Positions 1 through 6,806 of a DNA stretch of 6,806 nt are shown piece after piece; position 1 is the stretch's first letter, and each line of letters starts with the position of its first letter. The stretch comes from Gemmatimonadaceae bacterium (GTDB taxonomy: Bacteria > Gemmatimonadota > Gemmatimonadetes > Gemmatimonadales > Gemmatimonadaceae). The DNA is taken from contig JACCRL010000228.1 in NCBI GenBank assembly GCA_013813605.1, positions 1-6,806 of the forward strand, read 5' to 3'. Below the pieces are notes generated by a model that was not told the origin of the DNA, did not search any database, and was given only the letters and a program-made list of their open reading frames with translations. A program made the position numbers and the translations under genes.

Positions 1-1332
1 CCCGCGCTCGATAAGCCGGCGGTCACCCATCGTATGGAGATCCACCGCCAGCGTCTCGATACGGCGGCCATCCATCTCGCGTACCGTAAAAATCGCCCCG
101 CCGGCGACGACCCTGTCGCCGAGCACCGGCAGCCTGCCCAGCGCGCCGAATATGTAGCCGCCGATGGTGTTGTAGTCCTCTTCGGAGATGCTGAGCCCGA
201 AATGCTCGTTCAGCTCGCCGATGTGCGTGCTGCCGGGCACCATCGTCTCACCGGGTGTCCTGTCCAGCGGCGCGTCTTCGTCTTCAGGCGTGTCGTACTC
301 GTCGAGAATCTCCCCGACGATCTCCTCGAGCAGGTCCTCCATCGTCACGACACCGGCGGTACCGCCGTACTCATCGAGCACGACCGCCATGTGCTCCTTG
401 AGCCGCTTGAAATCGGCGAGCACCTCCTCGACTTCGCGAGAGCCGGGGATGACGTGAACGGGCCGCATGATCGAGGGGAGGTCGAAGGTGTCCGTGTTCG
501 AGCGCGGCGACAGGTACTTGAGCAGGTCCTTCGCCAGCACGACCCCGACGATGTTGTCGATCGACTCGTCGTAGACGGGGAATCGCGAGAGGCCGCTTTC
601 TTCCACTACCTCGAGCACTTCCGACAGCGTCGCCTCGATCGGAAGGGCAATGAGGTCGGTGCGCGGAGTCATCACTTCGCGCGCGTTCTTTTCCGAGAAC
701 TCGAACACGGCGTCGATCAGGTCGGCGTCGTGCGCCTGCATCTGGCCGCTCTCCTGCGACTGCTCGACGAGGAGGCGGATCTCGTCCGGAGAGTGGACAC
801 TTTCCTCTTTGCCGACCTCCTTCTGGCCAAGCGCGCGCAGGATGACGTTGGAGGACTTGATGAGGATCCACGTAAAGGGCGTCGTCAGCCACCCGAAAAC
901 CAGGAGCGGTGGCGCGAGCCAGCGGGCGACCCGCTCCGGGTGGTTGAGTGCCGCGGCCTTGGGGGTCAGCTCGCCGAACACGACGTGCAGGTAGGCGACG
1001 AGGACGAACGCGACAGTCGCGCCGACGGTGAGGCGAAGCGAGACATCCATCGCATTCGGCAAACCCGCGAAGAGATCCGCCAGCACCTCGCCGAGTGTCG
1101 CCGCCGCGACCCAGCCCAGCCCAAGGCTGGCGAGCGTAACGCCAAGCTGGCTGGCGGAGAGCACGCCCGAGATGTTGGAGGACGCCCGAAGAGCAAAGCG
1201 GGCGAGGCGGTCGCCGGACCGCACCATCGCTTCCAGACGCGTGCGCCTGGAACGGACGAGAGCGAACTCGGCGCCGACGAAGAACCCGTTGAGGAGCACG
1301 AGCAGGATTATGGCGAGCAGCCGACCGAGCAC
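1..1332 (-). CDS. HlyC/CorC family (CNNM-type) membrane protein with CBS pair, 3' end beyond window
   Basis: Translating the minus strand gives 444 codons open to the window edge. Order of parts: a DUF21 membrane region (residues about 5-160) with a first helix at 5-22, the family-like stretch ISGVLSASQLGVTLASLGLG (54-73) and FGELTPK (119-125, the GE-x-x-PK signature); then two CBS motifs, roughly 221-275 (opening VMTPRTDL) and 287-345 (containing DEYGGTAGVVTMEDLLEEIVGE); then a CorC_HlyC domain from about 362, with NTIGGYIFGALGRLP near 388-402. Family members are inner-membrane proteins linked to Mg/Co efflux or resistance, and their CBS pair can bind adenine nucleotides. The old haemolysin name is misleading. 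Start: GTG at 1332-1330, 9 bases after an in-frame TAG (1344-1342), is the only standard start before the first helix; no Shine-Dalgarno is evident. Family length is about 420-450, so only a few residues should be missing. It is transcribed divergently from typA. Family assignment is firm; substrate is not known from sequence. Confidence 0.93.
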   Translation of the reverse strand, partial: MLGRLLAIILLVLLNGFFVGAEFALVRSRRTRLEAMVRSGDRLARFALRASSNISGVLSASQLGVTLASLGLGWVAAATLGEVLADLFAGLPNAMDVSLRLTVGATVAFVLVAYLHVVFGELTPKAAALNHPERVARWLAPPLLVFGWLTTPFTWILIKSSNVILRALGQKEVGKEESVHSPDEIRLLVEQSQESGQMQAHDADLIDAVFEFSEKNAREVMTPRTDLIALPIEATLSEVLEVVEESGLSRFPVYDESIDNIVGVVLAKDLLKYLSPRSNTDTFDLPSIMRPVHVIPGSREVEEVLADFKRLKEHMAVVLDEYGGTAGVVTMEDLLEEIVGEILDEYDTPEDEDAPLDRTPGETMVPGSTHIGELNEHFGLSISEEDYNTIGGYIFGALGRLPVLGDRVVAGGAIFTVREMDGRRIETLAVDLHTMGDRRLIERG

Positions 1333-1405
1333 GGATAGAAACTAACGCATTTGCGCCAACCGACACCAGCGGAGCCACTTGCAAGGCTAGCTAGCTTACA
1401 GGGCT
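1333..1405. promoter_or_regulatory. Divergent intergenic spacer between the CorC-like gene and typA
   Basis: This 73-bp spacer must hold, or lie close to, the start signals of both divergent genes. I found no convincing -35/-10 pair in either direction. It contains the perfect 10-bp palindrome GCTAGCTAGC at 1386-1395, between 11 and 20 bases before the typA ATG. Calling the spacer regulatory is inference from gene orientation only. Confidence 0.4.
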
Positions 1406-3250
<1,845 letters not shown>

Positions 3251-3252
3251 CC

Positions 3253-3260
3253 AAGGAGAG
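3253..3260 (+). promoter_or_regulatory. Strong ribosome binding site of the acidic-protein gene
   Basis: AAGGAGAG lies between the typA stop and the ATG at 3269, with 8 bases of spacing. It is the best Shine-Dalgarno in the window and is the main evidence that the low-complexity reading frame behind it is translated. It also favours ATG 3269 over the in-frame ATG at 3278. Confidence 0.85.
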
Positions 3261-3268
3261 GCTAGAAA

Positions 3269-3601
3269 ATGTGCGCCATGGTGGGGTCCGCGGGCAGTTT
3301 CCTCGACGACGAGGAGGCGAATGCGTGGCTGGCCAAGCGGGCACCCGACGGAGATCCGGAGGACGAGGATCCCGTGGACGACCTCGAGGATGACGACGAC
3401 GACGACGAGGATGACGACCTCGCTGGCGACGATCTCGAGGACGATGAGCTCGACGACGATGAGCTGGACGACGACGATCTGGACGACGACGACGACGATG
3501 ACGACGACCTCGACGACGATCTCATCGACCTCGATGACGAATTCGACACCGAGGACGAGGAAAAGCCTCACCCGACGGCGCCGAGGAAGTACGAGGACTG
3601 A
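3269..3601 (+). CDS. Small, extremely acidic Asp-rich protein of unknown function
   Basis: A 110-residue protein, by my count about 46 Asp and 14 Glu, so over half acidic. Residues 1-30 are ordinary in composition (MCAMVGSAGSFLDDEEANAW, then LAKRAPDGDP). Residues about 31-98 are runs of D/E broken at intervals by single Leu, Ile or Phe, and the tail (99-110) carries Lys, Arg and Pro. There is no signal peptide, membrane segment or known domain. The strong ribosome site, the 18-base distance to typA and an uninterrupted frame support a real gene co-expressed with a translation factor. Such a polyanion would be disordered and could mimic nucleic acid, bind cations or bind basic proteins such as ribosomal proteins; these are guesses. 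The reading frame could owe its openness partly to GAC/GAT repetition, but the ribosome site and the non-repetitive N-terminus argue against an accident. Its last 80 bases overlap the converging kinase gene. Confidence 0.78.
   Translation: MCAMVGSAGSFLDDEEANAWLAKRAPDGDPEDEDPVDDLEDDDDDDEDDDLAGDDLEDDELDDDELDDDDLDDDDDDDDDLDDDLIDLDDEFDTEDEEKPHPTAPRKYED
3377..3541 (+). repeat. GAC/GAT/GAG trinucleotide-rich low-complexity tract
   Basis: The tract is dominated by in-frame GAC and GAT codons with occasional GAG and CTC or CTG, encoding the Asp-rich segment. GAC and GAT are mixed rather than a pure GAC array, which suggests selection on amino-acid composition or an old expansion rather than a fresh one. 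Long simple frames open on other strands across this tract are by-products of it. Confidence 0.8.
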
Positions 3602-6047
3602 TCTTTACTGCAGCTGAACGCGTTGTCGGCGGGCAGCGATTATTGGCTTTCTTCACGGAGTAATCTGCGAGGTTTGCCCCGCGCAGTATTCCGTTCCACC
3701 GGGGGTCGCCGCGCAGGGATTCCCATGTTTTGTCCAGCAGCGGCGAAAAGGCGGTAAAAACGGCAAGCTCGTGGTTCCTCACCGCCGATTCCATTGCAGC
3801 GAGCGCCGCTGAACGATTGCCAAGGCCAAGCTCGCAAATTGCCAGTGTCAGTGATGATGCAGGCTCGCGGGCCCCTCTCGCCCTTATTTCCGTCAACAGC
3901 TTTTCCGCGTCGGCCCGCCGCCCGGCGACGCCGTAGGCATGACAGAGCTTGCCCTTCGTCAGGAGCGTCGTGCTGTCCTGCCTGACGGCCGCCTCCATCT
4001 CCTGAACTCCCTTTTCGACTTGGCCGCCCTGCAAGTGCGCCTGGGCGACCAGCTGCCTTGTTATATCCAGTCCGGGCGCGATCTCCTCGGCCTTCGCGAA
4101 CTCGGCGAGGGCCTGCTCGAATTGTCCGGCCAGCATGAGCGCGTAGCCCAGTGCGACGGGGAAGATTGGGGCGAGCGGATCCAGCTCCAATGCCCGCCGA
4201 ATCTCCACCAGGCTGGAGTCGATGCGACCGGTGTGATAAAGCAGCTCGCCATACCACTGGTGAGCCGTTGGATATCGGGAATCGAGCGCGATAGCCTTCC
4301 GATATGCCAGGTCGCCGGCTTTGAAGTCCCACGCATGCACGAGCGCGAGGCCAAGAGCCGTGTGCGCTTCGGCGAGCGTGCTGTCGAGCGTGAGCGCGCG
4401 TAGTGCCGCCGCGCGGGTCTTCCCCAGCCCGTCGGGCGGCGGGTGATCCGTGTACTCAGGAAGCAGCGCGTGAGTGAGGGCGAGCGCCGCATGAGCGCGC
4501 GCGAAGCTCGGATCCCGGCGAATGCTCTCCTCGAAATACTCGAGCGCCCGCTGGAGGTTGGACGCGCCGCGGCGATTCCAGAAATACCGGCCGCGCAGAT
4601 ACGAGTCGTACGCGGCGAGGCTTTCCGTGCCGCGCGAGCTCGACGACAGCTCTCCCGCATTTCCACTGAGCTTCAGCTTCAGCGCGCCGGCGATGGAGCG
4701 CGCGATGTCATCCTGGACAGAGAAAATGTCACTCGTGGTTCGCTGATAGGTGTCCGACCACAGCGACAATCCGTCGCTGACGCTCGTAAGCTGGGCGCCG
4801 ACGCGAAGCTGGTCACCCGAGCGGCGAACAGTGCCTTCGAGAATCGCCTGCACGCGGAGTTTCCTGCCTATCTCGCCGACGTCGAGGTCGCTCTTGCCCT
4901 TGAACGCGTACGCCGAAGTGCGCGACGCCACGCGCAGCCCCGGCAGCTTGCCCAGCGCGTTGGCGAGCTCATCCGTCATCCCGTCGCTGAAGTATTCGTC
5001 CTTCGCGTCGCCGCCGACATTGACCAGCGGCAATACCGCGACAGAGTTGAGCTCGCGCGCCACATCGCGTGGCTGTTCGCGCTGCCGGCTTGCGACGGCG
5101 AGCGTTCCAGCTACTACAATCGCAGCGACTGCTGCTGCGACCAGCGTGCGGGGGTTCTTCCATCCGCCGACGGCGGCCCCCCCCCTGCGACGATCGTGAA
5201 TCGTCGGATCGTCGAGAATCTGCAGCAGCTCGGACGCGCTCTGCGGACGGTCGGCTGGACGCTTTTCCAGGCAGCGCATCACCAGAGCCGCAAGCGCGCG
5301 TGGAATCCCCGGTCGTCTCCGGTCCACCGCCTCGGGTTTGGAGACGGCGTGCGCGGCGAGCATTGCCTGAGTTGAGCGGCCGGCGAACGGGAGCGAACCG
5401 GTAAGCATCTCGTACGCCATCACGCCGAATGCGTAAATATCGGTCCGATGATCGGAGGCGGGGTCGGCCGCGGCCTGCTCCGGAGACATGTAGGCGGGCG
5501 TGCCGAGCGCGACGCCAAGACCCGTCAGGGTAGAGATCTGGGGGGTCGCTGCGGACTCGCTCATTGCCTTGGACACACCGAAGTCCGTGACGAGCGCGAA
5601 GTCGTTGGAGATCATGATGTTGTCAGGCTTTATGTCCCGGTGCACCACCCCCTGCTTGTGCGCGTAGCTGAGCGCGCTGGCGACTTCGCGGAGTATGCGG
5701 ACCGCCTCTTCCACCGGGAGCTCGCCCACCCGGGCGAGGCGGGCCCGCAGCGATTCCCCCTCGACGAAGGGCATCGTGTAAAACGGCGCGCCGCCCGTTT
5801 CTCCCGAAGAGAGTACAGGGACGATGTGCGGATGCTGCAGCCTGGCAGCGATCTGTATCTCTCTGCGAAATCGTTCGGCGCTGACGCCGGCGGCGACTTC
5901 CGCGGCCAGCACCTTGACGACGACCTCCCGGCCGTGCTGGCGATCCATGACCACGAACACTCGGCTCATTGCCCCGCCGTGCAGCTCGCGCTCGATGCTA
6001 TAGGTATCGCCGAGCGTCCTCTCGAGCGTAGCGCGCAGGTCCGTCAC
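3522..6047 (-). CDS. Membrane Ser/Thr protein kinase with TolB-like and TPR sensor region
   Basis: An 841-residue PknB-like (Hanks-type) kinase. Kinase domain at about 17-278: ATP-anchoring K45, HRDIKPDN (136-143), DFG (155-157), a Thr-rich activation loop ending in GTPAYMSPE (182-190), D203 and R267. Catalytic residues are intact, but the glycine loop reads LHGGAMSRV, with His where the first Gly is expected. One membrane helix follows (about 301-319), placing the kinase in the cytoplasm and the rest outside. Residues 334-460 resemble the TolB/FlgO-like domain found before TPRs in many kinases and adenylate cyclases (VAVLPLVNVGGD, EYFSDGMTDELANAL, VQAILEGTVRRSGDQLRV). Residues about 475-760 form TPR-like helical repeats. 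The natural end seems to be near 797 (RGDPRWNGILRGANLADY); the last 40 or so residues are basic and Pro-rich and are encoded opposite the acidic gene. Start is GTG at 6047 without a clear Shine-Dalgarno. Ligand and targets are unknown. The cupin lies 44 bases upstream on the same strand. Confidence 0.93.
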   Translation of the reverse strand: MTDLRATLERTLGDTYSIERELHGGAMSRVFVVMDRQHGREVVVKVLAAEVAAGVSAERFRREIQIAARLQHPHIVPVLSSGETGGAPFYTMPFVEGESLRARLARVGELPVEEAVRILREVASALSYAHKQGVVHRDIKPDNIMISNDFALVTDFGVSKAMSESAATPQISTLTGLGVALGTPAYMSPEQAAADPASDHRTDIYAFGVMAYEMLTGSLPFAGRSTQAMLAAHAVSKPEAVDRRRPGIPRALAALVMRCLEKRPADRPQSASELLQILDDPTIHDRRRGGAAVGGWKNPRTLVAAAVAAIVVAGTLAVASRQREQPRDVARELNSVAVLPLVNVGGDAKDEYFSDGMTDELANALGKLPGLRVASRTSAYAFKGKSDLDVGEIGRKLRVQAILEGTVRRSGDQLRVGAQLTSVSDGLSLWSDTYQRTTSDIFSVQDDIARSIAGALKLKLSGNAGELSSSSRGTESLAAYDSYLRGRYFWNRRGASNLQRALEYFEESIRRDPSFARAHAALALTHALLPEYTDHPPPDGLGKTRAAALRALTLDSTLAEAHTALGLALVHAWDFKAGDLAYRKAIALDSRYPTAHQWYGELLYHTGRIDSSLVEIRRALELDPLAPIFPVALGYALMLAGQFEQALAEFAKAEEIAPGLDITRQLVAQAHLQGGQVEKGVQEMEAAVRQDSTTLLTKGKLCHAYGVAGRRADAEKLLTEIRARGAREPASSLTLAICELGLGNRSAALAAMESAVRNHELAVFTAFSPLLDKTWESLRGDPRWNGILRGANLADYSVKKANNRCPPTTRSAAVKISPRTSSAPSGEAFPRPRCRIRHRGR
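5177..5185 (-). repeat. Nine-base G homopolymer inside the kinase gene
   Basis: Nine C on the plus strand, so nine G in the coding sense, spanning codons 288-291 (Arg-Gly-Gly-Ala). It lies between the kinase domain and the membrane helix. The frame downstream is intact, so nine is the in-frame length. One G fewer would bring a TAG at 5116-5114; one more would run to a TGA at 4971-4969. Either product would have the kinase domain but no membrane helix or sensor region. Confidence 0.9.
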
Positions 6048-6091
6048 GATTGGGAAGGAATGCGTGAATGCGAGTTGTTGGTGGTTCGCGG
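6048..6091. other. Short cupin-kinase spacer with small direct repeats
   Basis: This 44-bp stretch separates the cupin stop from the kinase GTG. It contains GAATGCG twice, one base apart (6058-6064 and 6066-6072), and a G/T-rich stretch on the plus strand (about 6074-6100) built from GTTGGTGGTT- and GTTAGTGGT-like pieces that runs into the cupin stop. No terminator hairpin is visible, so transcription could pass from the cupin into the kinase. Confidence 0.45.
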
Positions 6092-6577
6092 TTAGTGGTG
6101 AGGTGAGCCGGAGACGCTGAGCGGCCCGGCCCTTCCCGTATTGCTGAATGCCACCACCACCCGGGCTTCATCGTCTCCGGTATTCTGCCCCGAGACCACA
6201 GTGCCCGCCGGCATCACTACGAAATCCCCAGCGCGAAGGTCATGAGGCCGTCCATCCAGAATGAGCCGTATCCGTCCCTGCTGGATCAGAAAAGTTTCGT
6301 CGTAAAAGGGATGATGGTGCTCCGCGATTCGAGCGCGGGGCGCGAGGCGAAGCACCTGCGTGACGGTGCGCGGACTCTCGTATATCGTGGTCCGCGTAAC
6401 CGCATCGGGACCGGGTTGCGCGCCGGCCGATGCGTTTGCGACGCGAACGCCGACGGGCGCCTGTACCGGAGGAGCGGTAACAGGAGCAGGGGCAGACGTG
6501 CACGACAGGGATATTGTGCCGGCAGTGGCTAGAGACAGCAAAAACGGGAGTCGGAAGCTTCGCTCACAGAGAATCAT
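6092..6577 (-). CDS. Exported small cupin-domain protein, probable lipoprotein
   Basis: A 161-residue protein. A basic, hydrophobic N-terminus (about 1-25) leads to Cys26 in ISLSC, which fits a type II signal with a non-standard lipobox (Ser rather than Leu at -3), and a Pro/Ala-rich linker follows (27-57). A single cupin barrel spans about 62-148. Motif 1 is good: HHH at 87-89, Glu94 and Gly101. Motif 2, GDFVVMPAGTVVSGQN (117-132), keeps the Gly, Pro, Gly and Asn but has Val128 where the fourth metal-binding His is usual. The protein is therefore expected outside the cytoplasmic membrane with a three-ligand or altered metal site. The ligand or reaction cannot be read from sequence, and small cupins can be enzymes or sensors. 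The start ATG at 6577 is supported by GGGAG 7 bases upstream. The gene precedes the kinase by 44 bases on the same strand, so joint transcription is likely; a functional link is inference. Confidence 0.88.
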   Translation of the reverse strand: MILCERSFRLPFLLSLATAGTISLSCTSAPAPVTAPPVQAPVGVRVANASAGAQPGPDAVTRTTIYESPRTVTQVLRLAPRARIAEHHHPFYDETFLIQQGRIRLILDGRPHDLRAGDFVVMPAGTVVSGQNTGDDEARVVVAFSNTGRAGPLSVSGSPHH

Positions 6578-6584
6578 GGAAAAT

Positions 6585-6589
6585 CTCCC
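6585..6589 (-). promoter_or_regulatory. Ribosome binding site of the cupin gene
   Basis: GGGAG on the minus strand, 7 bases before the ATG at 6577, fixes the start at the beginning of the signal peptide. Confidence 0.7.
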
Positions 6590-6738
6590 GTAGAGAGTTG
6601 GCCGCGGGACAAGGGCGGCGATCGTCCTGCTGAATAGTGGCGGGTGCGTCAGTTCCTGCGACAGAGGCAGCGAGAAAAAAGATTGAACGGTGGAACTTGT
6701 ACGGCACCGCGCTTGCCTTTGTCGTATGCATCCTCATA

Positions 6739-6747
6739 GGAAGGGAG
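6739..6747 (+). promoter_or_regulatory. Ribosome binding site of the partial gene at the window end
   Basis: GGAAGGGAG is purine-rich and ends 6 bases before the ATG at 6754, a normal Shine-Dalgarno spacing. It is the main support for a gene starting there. Confidence 0.65.
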
Positions 6748-6753
6748 CAGTAA

Positions 6754-6806
6754 ATGGCGGCGAAGTCCAATCCAGACAAGCGGGTCGCGAAAGCATCGGC
6801 CAGAAC
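6754..6806 (+). CDS. Start of an unidentified gene, cut by the window edge
   Basis: Seventeen codons and two bases are visible: MAAKSNPDKRVAKASAR, a basic, Ala/Lys/Arg-rich N-terminus without a signal peptide. A good ribosome site stands in front, with an in-frame TAA immediately before the ATG (6751-6753), so this is the earliest possible start. Such a basic beginning is common in nucleic-acid-binding proteins and in cytoplasmic proteins generally, and too little is present for a function. It is divergent from the cupin. Confidence 0.55.
   Translation, partial: MAAKSNPDKRVAKASAR

Larger units (their letters stand above)
6578..6753. promoter_or_regulatory. Divergent intergenic region between the cupin and a partial plus-strand gene
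   Basis: These 176 bases lie between two divergently oriented starts and look less GC-rich than the genes, as promoter regions often are. An A-rich stretch, GAGAAAAAAGATTGAAC, lies at 6672-6688. TTGAAC (6683-6688) resembles a -35 element, but I found no matching -10 at the right distance, so no promoter is called. No hairpin terminator or RNA gene was recognised. Confidence 0.4.

Noticed and set aside
34..1338. Long plus-strand frame of 434 codons opposite the CorC-like gene
   Set aside because: It is Arg/Glu/His-rich with no family resemblance. The opposite strand encodes a clear DUF21-CBS-CorC_HlyC protein over the same bases, so this is its shadow.
3377..3541. CRISPR-like or tandem-repeat array
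   Set aside because: The repetition is of single codons within one frame, with no repeat-spacer structure.
3262..3549. Minus-strand Ser-rich frame of 95 codons
   Set aside because: The poly-Ser is another antisense reading of the trinucleotide tract, and no ribosome site or non-repetitive domain supports it.
3602..3660. Possible bidirectional terminator between the converging genes
   Set aside because: No stable GC-rich stem followed by a T-run is visible on either strand, and the stretch is coding for the kinase C-terminus.
4443..5375. Plus-strand frame of 310 codons inside the kinase gene
   Set aside because: It is antisense to the kinase, TolB-like and early TPR coding region and has no recognisable domain.
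6564..6779. Minus-strand frame of 71 codons upstream of the cupin
   Set aside because: It overlaps the cupin start and ribosome site and runs across the divergent spacer and into the plus-strand gene start. It has no Shine-Dalgarno or recognisable domain.

Overview
This is a high-GC bacterial chromosome segment with densely packed housekeeping and signalling genes and no sign of mobile DNA. Three features resemble Gemmatimonadota or a neighbouring phylum: the base composition, a Ser/Thr kinase fused to a TolB-like/TPR sensor region, and SD-poor GTG starts. That placement is an inference from style, not from a marker gene.

Layout. On the minus strand, 1-1332 holds most of a HlyC/CorC (CNNM-type) membrane protein with a DUF21 domain, a CBS pair and a CorC_HlyC domain; its 3' end lies outside the window. 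A 73-bp divergent spacer separates it from typA (bipA) on the plus strand, 1406-3250, a complete ribosome-associated GTPase. Eighteen bases after typA, behind a strong Shine-Dalgarno sequence, is a 110-codon gene (3269-3601) for an extremely acidic, Asp-rich protein, probably co-transcribed with typA. Converging on it from the minus strand is a large membrane Ser/Thr kinase gene (3522-6047), whose 3' end overlaps the acidic gene by 80 bases. Upstream of the kinase on the same strand, 44 bases away, is a small exported cupin (6092-6577), probably a lipoprotein. A 176-bp divergent spacer leads to the first 17 codons of a plus-strand gene cut by the window edge (6754-6806).

The genes suggest three transcription units: the CorC-like protein, typA plus the acidic protein, and cupin plus kinase. 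No tRNA, rRNA, CRISPR array, insertion sequence or convincing rho-independent terminator was seen. I do not see a clear new multi-gene system. The points most worth a second look are a nine-G tract at the junction of the kinase domain and membrane helix, the Asp-rich protein tied to typA, and the antisense overlap of the two converging genes.
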